From Butyrivibrio sp. AE3004 (GTDB taxonomy: Bacteria > Bacillota > Clostridia > Lachnospirales > Lachnospiraceae), in NCBI RefSeq assembly GCF_000703165.1, contig NZ_JNLQ01000002.1, positions 868,001 through 932,000 of the forward strand: 64,000 bases of DNA, written 5' to 3'. Both the position numbers and the translations under genes were made by a program. The notes beneath the pieces are model-generated. The model searched no databases. It worked only from the letters and a program-made list of their open reading frames with translations, and was not told where the DNA came from. Below are positions 8,656 to 18,461 of this stretch, one piece after another. How positions within the stretch are numbered: position 1 is the first letter of the stretch; every line of letters begins with the position of its first letter.

Positions 8656-9870
8656 ATGACATCACTTGGAATATACATTCATATACCTTTTTGTTTACAG
8701 AAGTGCTTGTATTGCGACTTCCTCTCCTTTCTGGAGGGGAGGAAACAGCAGGCGCTTTATTTTGATGCTTTGAAAAAAGAAATAGCGGAAAGTGCACCCG
8801 AATGCTCTGAGTATGAAGTCGTTTCTGTTTTCTTCGGCGGTGGGACTCCCACATCGGTAGCACCGAATTTTATTGAAGATGTAATGAGACTTGTCCGGGA
8901 AAAATACAGACTTGCAAAAAATGCGGAAATAACGATTGAATGCAATCCGGGAACCGCGGATTTTGAGGCTTTGAAGATATATCGCAAATCAGGAATAAAC
9001 AGAATCAGCATAGGGCTTCAGTCAGCAAAGGATGAGGAACTTAAAAGATTGGGCAGGATACATACCCTTGTGCAGTTTGAAGAGTGCTACAAAAATGCCA
9101 GAAAAGCAGGCTTTGAAAATATAAACGTGGATCTTATGAGCGCACTTCCTGGACAAAGTCTTGCAGACTGGGAGGAAAGTCTTAATTTTGTACTTTCGCT
9201 TGATCAAAAGCCGGAGCACATTTCTGCATATAGTCTCATCATAGAAGAGGGAACACCGTTTTACGAGATGTACGGAGAAGAGAAAAGTAGTGAAACGGGA
9301 CATTTACGCGTACAGATATCGCCGCTTCCTGATGAAGATACCGAAAGGGAAATGTATTACCGCACAAAGATGATACTTGGCGGTAGAGACTATCACCGGT
9401 ATGAGATATCCAATTATGCGACGGATGGATATGAATGCATACATAATAAGAGATATTGGCAAGGCGGAGATTATATAGGCTTTGGGCTTGGGGCAGCATC
9501 CCTTATGAAAGGGATAAGATATAATAATACAAGAGATTTTAGGAAATATCTGGATGCCCTGCTTAAGACAAAGCAAACTGATGAAGGCTGCATGACTACA
9601 TCTTTGATACGCGAAGATGCCAGGATTCTTGACATGAAGTCACAGATGGAGGAATTCATGTTTCTTGGACTTCGTATGATTGAAGGTGTAAGCATCAGTA
9701 ATTTCAAAAACAGATTTGGAAGAAATATAGAAGAAATCTATGCAGATGTTATAAAAGAGCTTACAGACAAGGATCTTATGGAAAAAAAGGATGATATGTT
9801 AAGACTTACATCACGCGGGATTGATATTAGTAATTACTGCATGGCTAAGTTTTTGATCGATGATGAGTAA
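8656..9870 (+). CDS. hemW: HemW, radical SAM heme chaperone family
   Basis: A 404-residue radical SAM protein with the CxxxCxxC cluster motif CLQKCLYC near the N-terminus, the glycine motif FFGGGTPTSV, GLQSAKDEELKRLGR, and a C-terminal HemW domain. It was formerly called an oxygen-independent coproporphyrinogen III oxidase-like protein; family members bind and deliver heme rather than make it. Start at ATG 8656 follows lepA directly with AAGGA upstream. ATG 8635, overlapping lepA, is the alternative. It ends in a bidirectional terminator shared with the convergent gene. Confidence 0.93.
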   Translation: MTSLGIYIHIPFCLQKCLYCDFLSFLEGRKQQALYFDALKKEIAESAPECSEYEVVSVFFGGGTPTSVAPNFIEDVMRLVREKYRLAKNAEITIECNPGTADFEALKIYRKSGINRISIGLQSAKDEELKRLGRIHTLVQFEECYKNARKAGFENINVDLMSALPGQSLADWEESLNFVLSLDQKPEHISAYSLIIEEGTPFYEMYGEEKSSETGHLRVQISPLPDEDTEREMYYRTKMILGGRDYHRYEISNYATDGYECIHNKRYWQGGDYIGFGLGAASLMKGIRYNNTRDFRKYLDALLKTKQTDEGCMTTSLIREDARILDMKSQMEEFMFLGLRMIEGVSISNFKNRFGRNIEEIYADVIKELTDKDLMEKKDDMLRLTSRGIDISNYCMAKFLIDDE

Positions 9871-9916
9871 AAATCCCTCAAAGCAGGTTTTGATAAAAAT
9901 CTGCTTTGAGGGATTT
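9871..9916. terminator. Bidirectional terminator between hemW and Fn3-like gene
   Basis: AAATCCCTCAAAGCAG (9871-9886) is the perfect inverse of CTGCTTTGAGGGATTT (9901-9916), a 16-bp stem flanked by A and T runs. It serves both convergent genes. Confidence 0.85.
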
Positions 9917-9919
9917 AAA

Positions 9920-12130
9920 TTACTTTACTACTACTTTTACTGTTTGTACTGTTTTCTTTATGTTTCCTTTGGCTTTTACGGTAACTTTGAATTTGTAAGT
10001 TCCTTTTGGCGAGCCTTTCTTGAATTTTACGCTGATCTTACGGCCATTAATCTTGAATTTTACGTTATTTTTCAGCTTAGCAGAGGAGATGTTTTTAATC
10101 GAAATTTTTCCCTCTGAATTCTCGACCTTAATAGTAACGAACTTCTTGGACTTTTTGAGCTCTGAAGCTTTTAGCCTATTTTTGTCTACGTAAATATGTG
10201 CTTTATTGTCTTCCTTTTTGCCGATCAGTATCAGATGGGCGGGAGTATTTACTGCTTCCGGTGATCCTGATTTACCTGCGGGAGTGGTATTTGCTACGGG
10301 CGATTTGGCCTGATTATAGCTGTATCCATCATCCTTCGAATCTTCTTTTGTATCATCGTCTGTCGGAACGATAATTTTGGGGACTGGAGCGGGATTAGAT
10401 TTGGTAAGCCCAAGCTTCTCCTTTTTTCTGTAATTCATACCTGTTTCATCTGCATAGAAGTTCTCATACAGACTGTGCTTCTCACCGTTAGCCATGTAAT
10501 CAAAGCTTAGTCTTATGCAGAACACATATTTTTTGGACGGATCAAGTCCATATACGCGGAATTTTGTCGATGGCAGGCTTATACCATATGCCTCGCCGTT
10601 GTACAGAGTGTAATATATTTTGTCTACAGCTCTGTTATCCGCACCATTTGGAATTTCCTTGTAATGAAGGTAGGTTGTGCAATTGGAGTATTCTCTTACA
10701 GGAATTTTTTTAAAGACATCCAGAGACATGAATTTGTTTCGAGCATCCGTCCAGTCCAAAAGAGCGGTATTGCCTTCACGCTTTGAAGAAACGTCAAACA
10801 TATAACCGGCGGAAACATTCTCATTTAGATATTTCTTTTCATCTATTACATTTCCCCCGCTTGTATATATCTTTTTTAGGATATAGCAGGTATTCGTTTT
10901 ATAAGACGAGGCATTACAGCCGCATTTTAGTACCACGCAATATCGTGTTCCCGGCTTGAGGTTTTTGAACGTATAACTTGTCTTACCTTTTGAAACAGTG
11001 TTTTTATTGGTGGCTTTTGCTGCCTGCTTGACAGCTTTTCTCATATTGGGGCCGAAGTTATTATAATATCCGTTTTTATCCATATCAGCAAAGGCATCGT
11101 AAGCCGTATCCTCAACACAGGTTACGAGAAAACTGTTTTTTCCTCCGCCCGGCTTTGTGACTGAACTATATTTGGACCAATCCAGGGTGATTGAATCACT
11201 TCCGGTTGTAACATCATAATCAGCATATTTACGACAGACTGAGTTATTGGTTACGATGGATAAATTGGAATAGGCCTGATCCAAATTGTTGTTTTTAGTG
11301 CATTTTGCGTTTGATGTATCTCCGACATCATCTGAGGAATACGCACCTTGGGAGTCGGTCTTTATACCTGTAAGCTCAAAGTATTCATCGCCGCTTTGAG
11401 ATACGCCGTATTCGTTTTTGTAAGTATAGGGCAGTACCATAAATACAGCATAGCAGGTATTGGGTTTTAATCCTTTCAATATCATCTTCTTGTTATAACA
11501 ATATTTGTAATTGCCTTGCAGCGCGTCCTTTTTTGCTTTACTTAGAGCCTGTTTGGTATTGGTGCTTTTACCTTCGGCAGCAATGCCAAAATATGGTTGT
11601 TGGCCATATATGCCGGTCCATTTTCTGGATTGACAATCGCTTAAGAATTTATTGTAAGCGTCCTGATAGGATATGGCTAAGGCTGTATCTGTGGAGCCGA
11701 TATGATTCATGGTATAACCTTTATCTGAACGCCTTGTGGTTATTCTTCCTGCACGGCAACCGCTGATAGTGTATTTTGTACCTTCACAGGTGTAGTTAAA
11801 CTCAACTTCATACTGCCTTCCGGAATTAAGATCTGAGAATGTATATGTTGCGCTATCGCCGGGAACAGTTACTGTTTTCAATAGGCAGTCATATTGGTTT
11901 TTGATATTTACGATCCTAAGCTTTACAGTATAGTCATTACAAACGCCATTTACGCATTCTTTGCGTATTTCAGCCATGGTCGCGTTAAAGTCAATGGTGA
12001 TGGATTTTGAGGTTACATTTGAAAATATCAAATTGGACGAGTATGCCTTTGACACAAAAGAAGCTGTACAGGGCACACAGAAAAATGCGCATAAAAGCGC
12101 AAGACATAAGAACAATTTTGCTTTTTTCAT
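9920..12130 (-). CDS. Secreted fibronectin-III-like repeat protein
   Basis: A 736-residue protein with a clear signal peptide (MKKAKLFLCLALLCAFFCVP, cut near TASF). Three long beta-sandwich-like units follow, each with the Fn3 signature of a Tyr/Trp near SITIDFNAT, DSITLDWSKY or TALLDWTDA, ending in LKPGTRYCVVLK-like loops (LNSGRQYEVEF, LDPSKKYVFCI). A Pro/Asp/Ser linker (residues ~590-650) leads to a basic C-terminal beta domain (KGSPKGTYKFKVTVKAKG). No catalytic domain or sortase motif is visible. It may be an adhesin or matrix protein. The ribosome site AAGGGGA precedes the start. Confidence 0.75.
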   Translation of the reverse strand: MKKAKLFLCLALLCAFFCVPCTASFVSKAYSSNLIFSNVTSKSITIDFNATMAEIRKECVNGVCNDYTVKLRIVNIKNQYDCLLKTVTVPGDSATYTFSDLNSGRQYEVEFNYTCEGTKYTISGCRAGRITTRRSDKGYTMNHIGSTDTALAISYQDAYNKFLSDCQSRKWTGIYGQQPYFGIAAEGKSTNTKQALSKAKKDALQGNYKYCYNKKMILKGLKPNTCYAVFMVLPYTYKNEYGVSQSGDEYFELTGIKTDSQGAYSSDDVGDTSNAKCTKNNNLDQAYSNLSIVTNNSVCRKYADYDVTTGSDSITLDWSKYSSVTKPGGGKNSFLVTCVEDTAYDAFADMDKNGYYNNFGPNMRKAVKQAAKATNKNTVSKGKTSYTFKNLKPGTRYCVVLKCGCNASSYKTNTCYILKKIYTSGGNVIDEKKYLNENVSAGYMFDVSSKREGNTALLDWTDARNKFMSLDVFKKIPVREYSNCTTYLHYKEIPNGADNRAVDKIYYTLYNGEAYGISLPSTKFRVYGLDPSKKYVFCIRLSFDYMANGEKHSLYENFYADETGMNYRKKEKLGLTKSNPAPVPKIIVPTDDDTKEDSKDDGYSYNQAKSPVANTTPAGKSGSPEAVNTPAHLILIGKKEDNKAHIYVDKNRLKASELKKSKKFVTIKVENSEGKISIKNISSAKLKNNVKFKINGRKISVKFKKGSPKGTYKFKVTVKAKGNIKKTVQTVKVVVK

Positions 12131-12328
12131 ACTATTTCCCCTTTTCTTCGAATGGTGGTGGCATCACGTGCGCAGGACGCCTTGGACCATTCTGGTTTGG
12201 TTTTCCCTCTAGTCCACAATTTTACTATAAAATAAGCCTGAGTACACGCTTTATTTTCGCAATTTAGGGGTGTTTATAACCGCGCTGTGATACAATACTA
12301 TTGTTTTGAAAACAGGAAAGGTTATCGG

Positions 12329-12907
12329 ATGCAAAAAATGGACAAGTTAAAGGACAGCAAGTACAGACTTGCAGAGGCTATAAAGGAATGCATGAAAACA
12401 ACCTCTGTGGAAAGTATAACCGTCAGACAGATTGTTGATGTATGCGGGGTTTCAAGGCAGACCTTTTACAGGAATTTTATTGATAAGTATGATCTTATAA
12501 ACTGGTATTTCGACAGGCTTCTTGAACAATCCTTTAACGAGATGGGAAGTAAAGAAGACCTAAGGGAAGGGCTTATAAAGAAATTTAAATACATAAAGGC
12601 TGAGCGGGTATTCTTTTTGGCAGCATTTAGATTTGATGAGCAGAACAATCTTAAAGAACATGATTTTATTATGATATATGAGTTTTATTGCAAACTTATA
12701 AGAGTAAAAACTGGTGAGCTTCCTGATAAAAGGACAAGAAAGCTACTCGAAATGTACTGTCAGGCGTCGATTTATATGACAGTTCAATGGGTACTTAAGG
12801 GAATGAAGGAATCGGAGGAGGAGCTTGCGGATCTGATGATTGATGCCATGCCGGAGCATCTGGCAGGCATTTTTTCCAAGCTTGGTATAATTTCACCTGT
12901 GGTATGA
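12329..12907 (+). CDS. TetR/AcrR-family regulator, DhaS-like C-terminus
   Basis: A 192-residue regulator. The N-terminal HTH reads SITVRQIVDVCGVSRQTFYR, the classical TetR recognition helix. The C-terminal half ends WVLKGMKESEEELADLMIDA, matching the TetR_C_8 type found in dihydroxyacetone-kinase regulators (DhaS-like) of Firmicutes. Start at 12329 has AGGAAAGG eight bases upstream; a start at 12287 lacks one. It lies directly upstream of an iron alcohol dehydrogenase, so control of that gene is plausible. The ligand is unknown. Confidence 0.85.
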   Translation: MQKMDKLKDSKYRLAEAIKECMKTTSVESITVRQIVDVCGVSRQTFYRNFIDKYDLINWYFDRLLEQSFNEMGSKEDLREGLIKKFKYIKAERVFFLAAFRFDEQNNLKEHDFIMIYEFYCKLIRVKTGELPDKRTRKLLEMYCQASIYMTVQWVLKGMKESEEELADLMIDAMPEHLAGIFSKLGIISPVV

Positions 12908-12940
12908 ATTTTCGAAGCTTGGCATAATTGCATCTGTGGT
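12878..12940 (+). repeat. Imperfect direct repeat across the TetR gene end
   Basis: A 26-bp segment at 12878-12903 recurs at 12915-12940 with three substitutions (period 37 bp). The second copy lies beyond the stop codon and would re-encode the C-terminal KLGII residues, so it is a short tandem duplication. Confidence 0.7.
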
Positions 12941-13078
12941 CTGTTTTATTTTTGAGATGGAACAAATTCTGTAAAGTGTAACTTATGTTAAATTCGCTTA
13001 AATGCTATGCTAATAAATGGTGAAAGAATCCTGTGTAACATGGGAGGAATAATTAAAAAGTTTGGAGGACATAGTATT

Positions 13079-14227
13079 ATGGCAAACAGAATTTCATTAA
13101 ACGGCACATCTTATCATGGAGCAGGTGCCATCAAGGAAGTTGTTACCGAAATTAACAATAATGGATTTAAGAAGGCTTTTGTTGCTTCAGATCCTGATCT
13201 TATAAAATTTGGAGTTACAGGTAAGGTTACAGATCTTCTCGATGAAGCTAAGATTCCTTATGAGATATATTCCGACATCAAACCCAACCCCACAATAGAA
13301 AATGTAAAGAACGGTGTTGAAGCATTTAAGAAATCAGGTGCTGATTGTATCGTAGCCGTAGGCGGTGGTTCATCCATGGACACTTCAAAGGCAATCGGTA
13401 TCATTATCACAAATCCCGAATTTGCTGATGTACGTTCACTTGAGGGTGTTGCACCCACAAAGAATCCCTGCGTTCCGATTATTGCGATTCCTACAACAGC
13501 CGGAACAGCAGCTGAGGTAACGATCAACTACGTTATCACTGATGTTGAAAAAGAGAGAAAATTTGTATGTGTTGATACACATGATATGCCCATCGTTGCT
13601 ATAGTTGACCCTGAGATGATGTCTTCAATGCCTAAGGGACTTACAGCTGCTACAGGTATGGATGCTCTTACACATGCTATCGAAGGCTACACAACAAGAG
13701 CTGCATGGGAGATGACAGATATGTTCCATCTTGAGGCTATCCGTCTCATTTCCAAGAATCTTCGCGGGGCTGTTGAAAATACAAAGGAAGGTCGTGAGGG
13801 AATGGCTCTTGGTCAGTACATTGCAGGAATGGGCTTCTCAAACGTAGGCCTTGGTATCGACCATGCAATGGCACATACACTTTCCGCACATTACGATACA
13901 CCTCACGGAGTAGCATGCGCAATGTTTCTGCCTATTTCAATGGAGTTCAACCGTGAGTATACAGGCGAGAGACTTAGAGAAGTTGCACGTGCTATGGGTG
14001 TTGAAGGTGTCGACAGCATGTCACAGGAAGAGTACAGAGATGCAGCTATAAATGCAGTTAAGAAGCTTTCTGAGGATGTTGGAATTCCGAAGACACTTGA
14101 TAAGATCAAGGAAGAAGACCTTGATATTCTTGCAACAGATGCTTTGAATGATGCATGCTATCCCGGAAATCCGAGAGAAGCAACCAAGGAGCAGGTTATC
14201 GAGATGTTCCGTATGCTGATGGCATAA
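13079..14227 (+). CDS. Iron-dependent alcohol dehydrogenase (FucO/DhaT-like)
   Basis: A 382-residue group III alcohol dehydrogenase. The NAD-binding motif GGGSSMDTSKA and iron-ligand motifs MDALTHAIEGY and HAMAHTLSAHYDTPHG match lactaldehyde reductase FucO and 1,3-propanediol dehydrogenase. It reduces small aldehydes with NADH or the reverse. Start 13079 has GGAGGA nine bases upstream; an ATG at 13007 is rejected. It is probably a separate transcript with a strong terminator at 14261. The substrate cannot be fixed from sequence; 1,2- or 1,3-propanediol metabolism is possible. Confidence 0.9.
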   Translation: MANRISLNGTSYHGAGAIKEVVTEINNNGFKKAFVASDPDLIKFGVTGKVTDLLDEAKIPYEIYSDIKPNPTIENVKNGVEAFKKSGADCIVAVGGGSSMDTSKAIGIIITNPEFADVRSLEGVAPTKNPCVPIIAIPTTAGTAAEVTINYVITDVEKERKFVCVDTHDMPIVAIVDPEMMSSMPKGLTAATGMDALTHAIEGYTTRAAWEMTDMFHLEAIRLISKNLRGAVENTKEGREGMALGQYIAGMGFSNVGLGIDHAMAHTLSAHYDTPHGVACAMFLPISMEFNREYTGERLREVARAMGVEGVDSMSQEEYRDAAINAVKKLSEDVGIPKTLDKIKEEDLDILATDALNDACYPGNPREATKEQVIEMFRMLMA

Positions 14228-14260
14228 GCAAAACATTTAAAATTTTGAGTTGTATTTTGA

Positions 14261-14295
14261 GGCTGCCATACTATTGTCGGTGTGGCAGTCTTTTT
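14261..14295 (+). terminator. Terminator after alcohol dehydrogenase
   Basis: GGCTGCCATAC pairs with GTGTGGCAGTC around a short loop, followed by TTTTT. Confidence 0.75.
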
Positions 14296-14455
14296 AATCT
14301 AAATTTTATCTTATTTTCATTGTCATTTCGTTGACTTTGGCTACCTATAAATTCATGATAAGGATAGATTATTATATGCATTGCCAAAACTATTAACTGA
14401 CCTGGAAAATCTGCAGCAAGCGGTACTACTTAGGTCGATTACCGGGGGTAAGAAA

Positions 14456-15517
14456 ATGTCAAGGATTGATGATATTCTAAAAATAGCTAAAGAATCCGGT
14501 GCTTCGGATGTTCATATTACTGTAGGTATTCCGCCAAAGATGCGTGTTAACGGAAAACTGATAGCTCTTGAGGGATATCAGAGAATGCTTCCTGCCGATA
14601 CACAGGAAATAGCTGATGCGATAATGAGCATTAAGCAGAAGGAACTTCTTGAAGCAAACGGGCAACATGACATGTCATTTTCTATAATGGGACTTGGACG
14701 TTTCAGACTCAATGTTTTTAAACAGAGAGGTTCTATTGCCATGGCAATAAGACTTGTTGAAACAACTATTCCCGACCCGGAAACCCTTGGAATTCCCAAG
14801 TCTGTTGTTAATCTTTATCAGAGGCAGCGCGGACTTGTCCTGGTAACAGGCCCTACAGGCTCCGGAAAATCCACGACACTGGCTTCAATAATTGATATGA
14901 TCAATAACAACAAAGAAGCTCATATTATAACTCTTGAAGATCCTATTGAGTTTTTGTACCAGCACAATAAATCAATTGTTAACCAGCGAGAAGTCGGACT
15001 TGACAGCGATAACTATGCAAATGCGCTTCGTGCAGCACTACGTGAAGATCCTGATGTAATTCTTGTAGGGGAGATGCGTGATCTTGAGACCATAAGTACT
15101 GCTATTACAGCAGCAGAAACAGGACATCTTGTTTTATCAACACTTCATACAATAGGTGCTGCAAGTACTGTAGACAGAATAATAGATGTTTTTCCGCCTC
15201 ATCAGCAGCAACAGATAAGAATTCAGCTTGCAAATGTTCTTGAAGCGGTTATTTCACAGCAGCTTATTCCGACAACAGACGGAGAAGCCAGAGTGGCTGC
15301 TTTTGAAGTCATGCATGTAAATTCCGCTGTAAGAAACATGATCCGTGAAGGAAAAACACACCAGCTTATTACTATTATGCAGACCAACAGAAAGCTTGGA
15401 ATGATTACCATGGATGAGGCTATTATTGAGCTTTGCAGAAGCGGCAAAATCTCCAGAGACATGGCAATTCAATATGCTCAGGATCCTGATATAATGCAGA
15501 ACAAGATACTCAGATGA
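14456..15517 (+). CDS. pilT: PilT-type twitching motility / retraction ATPase
   Basis: A 353-residue secretion-superfamily ATPase with Walker A GPTGSGKSTT, Asp box ITLEDPIEF, Walker B DPDVILVGEMRD and His box TGHLVLSTLHT. The short N-domain (ESGASDVHITVGIPPKMRVNG) is typical of PilT, not the longer PilB. PilT disassembles type IV pili and supports twitching or DNA uptake. Start 14456 has GGGGG seven bases upstream; an in-frame start 75 bp earlier is rejected. No pilin, PilB or PilC lies nearby, but comM and dprA follow, which suggests a competence context. Confidence 0.9.
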   Translation: MSRIDDILKIAKESGASDVHITVGIPPKMRVNGKLIALEGYQRMLPADTQEIADAIMSIKQKELLEANGQHDMSFSIMGLGRFRLNVFKQRGSIAMAIRLVETTIPDPETLGIPKSVVNLYQRQRGLVLVTGPTGSGKSTTLASIIDMINNNKEAHIITLEDPIEFLYQHNKSIVNQREVGLDSDNYANALRAALREDPDVILVGEMRDLETISTAITAAETGHLVLSTLHTIGAASTVDRIIDVFPPHQQQQIRIQLANVLEAVISQQLIPTTDGEARVAAFEVMHVNSAVRNMIREGKTHQLITIMQTNRKLGMITMDEAIIELCRSGKISRDMAIQYAQDPDIMQNKILR

Positions 15518-15678
15518 TAAAATCATCCTTGAAAAAATATTTATATACGATATAATTATCTAGCGCTTTATGCGTTTGTTTTTCATGCGGAAAATCTCCG
15601 CTTTTTCCTTTGAATTTTGTTTTATTTTTGAAGCAATCCTTTTTGTGCGCTTTTTGCGTTTCGAAAGGAGTATTTATT

Positions 15679-17292
15679 ATGTTCAGTACAGTAGTTTCAG
15701 GTGCGGTAAAGGGAATCATGCCGTATCTGATGCAGGTTGAGGTTGATACCTCAGACGGACTTCCGATGTTCAATATGGTTGGATTTATGAGCGGTGAAGT
15801 TAAGGAAGCATCCGAGAGAGTTAGAGTTGCCTTGAAAAATGCAGGGTATCCGCTTCCGCCTATGAGAATAACGGTGAATCTGTCACCGGCAGATATCAGA
15901 AAGTCAGGAATAGCAGTTGATCTGCCTGTTGCAATCGGAATACTCACTGCTATAGGGGAAATAGATCCCGATAGTCTTAAGGATACGCTGGTTATAGGTG
16001 AGCTCGGACTTGACGGAGAAGTTAAAGCGGTAAGCGGCGTGCTGCCTATGGTAACGCATGCTTTTGGTAAGGGGTATAAGACCTGCATCTTACCTCGGGA
16101 CAATGCCGGGGAAGGGGCTGTGGTCAGTGGAATGAAAATAATCGGTGTAAGTTCGCTTTCAGAGGCAGCGGCATACTTAAAGTCAGAGGCAGCAGACAGA
16201 GATAGTCTGATTGAACCCACAGTTGTTGATATAGATGAACTTTTCACTGACCAAAATGGGATGGAGATGAATCTTGGAGGGATGGATTTTTCTGAAGTGA
16301 ACGGGCAATCCGCCGTTAAGAGGGCGGTTGAAATTGCTGCTGCAGGCTATCATCACATTCTTCTCATCGGTCCTCCGGGATCCGGAAAAAGTATGGTTGC
16401 AAAAAGAATCCCCTCAATCATGCCGCCACTGTCAAGGGATGAGGCACTTGAGGTTTCCTCAATTTACAGTGTTGCGGGTATGCTTAAAAAGGGAGAGACA
16501 CTTATAACGAGAAGACCTTTTATGAGTCCGCATCATTCAATAACAGAGGCAGCTCTTGCGGGAGGCGGTAGTGTTCCGCATCCCGGTGTTATATCACTTT
16601 CGCACAGAGGAGTGATGTTTCTTGATGAGATGGCTGAGTTTAAGAGAAACACTCTGAATCTATTAAGGCAGCCACTTGAGGACAGAGAAGTGCATATTGC
16701 AAGGAGCGGAGGAAACTTTTCATATCCTGCGGATATACTTCTCGTAGGTGCGATGAATCCATGTCCCTGCGGATACTATCCGGATCTGAATAAATGTAAA
16801 TGCTCCGAAAATGAGATAACCAGATATCTTGGAAGAATATCCGGACCGATTCTGGACAGGATAGACATATGTATAGAGGCGGCCAAAATAGATGTGGGAG
16901 AGCTAAGTCATAGCGGAGCGTGCAATGAGAGTAGTGCGGATATAAGAAAAAGAGTTATCAGAGCAACTAAGATACAGGGAAAGAGATTTGAAAGAGAGGG
17001 AATAAGATTCAACTCGGAAATGAGCCCTTTGCAGATACAGAAATATTGCAAGCTGGGAATGCAGGAACAACGCCTTATGGAAAGAATTTTCACCACCATG
17101 GATCTGTCAGCCCGTGCTTATCATAAAGTGCTGAGGGTTGCAAGAACAATTGCGGATCTGGACGGATCTGAAAGGATAGAAGCTGCACATCTTTCTGAGG
17201 CAGCCTGCTACAGAATGATGGATTCAAAATACTTTAGTAAAAGCGGTACGGATGCGGAAATCAGGATAGCTGTGAGAGGAGGGGCTTTGTGA
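15679..17292 (+). CDS. comM: YifB/ComM family Mg-chelatase-like AAA+ ATPase
   Basis: A 537-residue protein. The N-terminal ChlI-like domain (MFSTVVSGAVKGIMPYLMQV; PADIRKSGIAVDLPVAIG) precedes an AAA+ core with Walker A GPPGSGKS and Walker B VMFLDEMAEF, and a C-terminal Mg_chelatase_C domain (SARAYHKVLRVARTIADLDG). ComM is a hexameric helicase that drives branch migration during natural transformation. A Cys cluster CPCGYY...CKCSE is present, as usual. Start 15679 has AAAGGAG upstream. Its stop overlaps the dprA start by one base, so the two are translationally coupled. Confidence 0.93.
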   Translation: MFSTVVSGAVKGIMPYLMQVEVDTSDGLPMFNMVGFMSGEVKEASERVRVALKNAGYPLPPMRITVNLSPADIRKSGIAVDLPVAIGILTAIGEIDPDSLKDTLVIGELGLDGEVKAVSGVLPMVTHAFGKGYKTCILPRDNAGEGAVVSGMKIIGVSSLSEAAAYLKSEAADRDSLIEPTVVDIDELFTDQNGMEMNLGGMDFSEVNGQSAVKRAVEIAAAGYHHILLIGPPGSGKSMVAKRIPSIMPPLSRDEALEVSSIYSVAGMLKKGETLITRRPFMSPHHSITEAALAGGGSVPHPGVISLSHRGVMFLDEMAEFKRNTLNLLRQPLEDREVHIARSGGNFSYPADILLVGAMNPCPCGYYPDLNKCKCSENEITRYLGRISGPILDRIDICIEAAKIDVGELSHSGACNESSADIRKRVIRATKIQGKRFEREGIRFNSEMSPLQIQKYCKLGMQEQRLMERIFTTMDLSARAYHKVLRVARTIADLDGSERIEAAHLSEAACYRMMDSKYFSKSGTDAEIRIAVRGGAL

Positions 17293-18422
17293 TGAAAGAA
17301 AATGCTTACGCATACATGCTTCATAACGTTCCGTATTGGGGGAATAAAACACTCTTTAGACTAATGGAGGAATTTGGGAGCTGTAAGGACATATATAACG
17401 TAAAAGAGGAAACTCTTGCAAAGTATGTAACGGCAAAGCAGCTTTCTATGTTTTTAAAGCAAAAGAAAAAATGGGATGTGGAAGCTGAATACGAGTATCT
17501 CTACAACAGGGGAATAGATTTTTATCCTTATTTTTCAGAGGAATATCCCGCGCGATTAAAGGATATACCTGATGCACCTTTTGCACTTTATTGCATTGGC
17601 AAACTCCCTGATGAGCTTAAACCGTCGGTTTCAATTATAGGAGCAAGAAACAGCTCCGAATACGGCAGATATGCGGCAAGACTTTTCGGAGAAAAGCTGG
17701 CTTTGGCTGGAATTCAGATAATCAGCGGTATGGCGAGAGGAATAGATGGTATTTCGCAAACTGCAGCAATAAATTCCGGAGGATTGTCCTTTGCGGTGCT
17801 TGGAAGCGGAGTGGATGTCTGTTACCCGGAGGAAAACCGAATGCTCTATGATGCGCTTATCACTCAGGGAGGAATCATATCAGAGTATGTTCCGGGGACA
17901 GCACCAAAGCCACAATTTTTTCCACCCAGAAACAGAATAATCAGTGGATTGTCGGATGCAGTACTTGTTATTGAAGCAAGAGAAAAGAGTGGGACACTTA
18001 TTACCGTTGATATGGCACTTGAACAGGGGAGAGAAGTCTTTGCGCTTCCGGGTAGGATAAATGATAGCTTAAGCTACGGCTGTAATTCACTGATAAGGCA
18101 GGGAGCAGGCATAGCATCTTCGCCGGAGGATATAGCATCTTATCTTAGAAAAGAACTATTCAAAAAGCTTCCGAAGCTGAATGAGGATAACCGGAACTTT
18201 AAAACCGGAGAGTGCGAAGAAATGCTTTCCATGTCTGAAAAACAGAAGATTATCTACAGAGTGCTTGATTTTTACCCTCAGACATCATCGGTTATTTTTG
18301 AAAAGGTTGTTGCAAGCGGGATGGAAATGAATGTTTCTGAAGTAATGAACGGACTTGTTGAGCTATGTATATCCGGTTTTGTATCCCAAAATGGGACAGG
18401 TTTTTATAAAAAAGTGTCATAA
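17292..18422 (+). CDS. dprA: DNA-processing protein DprA
   Basis: A 376-residue protein with an N-terminal SAM-like region, then the DprA Rossmann fold (SIIGARNSSEYG, ISGMARGIDGISQTAA, LGSGVDVCYPEEN, FPPRNRIISGLS, EAREKSGTLIT) and a C-terminal winged-helix segment (residues ~305-376). DprA loads RecA on incoming single-stranded DNA during transformation. The ATG at 17292 overlaps the comM stop (TGATGA). A GTG three bases earlier in the same frame is less likely. GAGGAGGGG lies just upstream. Confidence 0.93.
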   Translation: MKENAYAYMLHNVPYWGNKTLFRLMEEFGSCKDIYNVKEETLAKYVTAKQLSMFLKQKKKWDVEAEYEYLYNRGIDFYPYFSEEYPARLKDIPDAPFALYCIGKLPDELKPSVSIIGARNSSEYGRYAARLFGEKLALAGIQIISGMARGIDGISQTAAINSGGLSFAVLGSGVDVCYPEENRMLYDALITQGGIISEYVPGTAPKPQFFPPRNRIISGLSDAVLVIEAREKSGTLITVDMALEQGREVFALPGRINDSLSYGCNSLIRQGAGIASSPEDIASYLRKELFKKLPKLNEDNRNFKTGECEEMLSMSEKQKIIYRVLDFYPQTSSVIFEKVVASGMEMNVSEVMNGLVELCISGFVSQNGTGFYKKVS

Positions 18423-18447
18423 ATGTTATATCGTTGCAACAAAGTTT

Positions 18448-18461
18448 CGCAACCGATAATC
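18448..18461 (+). promoter_or_regulatory. LacI-type operator candidate 1
   Basis: CGCAACCGATAATC: a strong left half-site CGCAACC and a weaker right half. It matches operator candidate 2 in inverse orientation at 13 of 14 bases. Confidence 0.45.

Noticed and set aside
12960..13010. Rex-type operator upstream of the alcohol dehydrogenase (TGTTAAA...TTAAAT)
   Set aside because: The right arm does not match TTTAACA; too weak to list.
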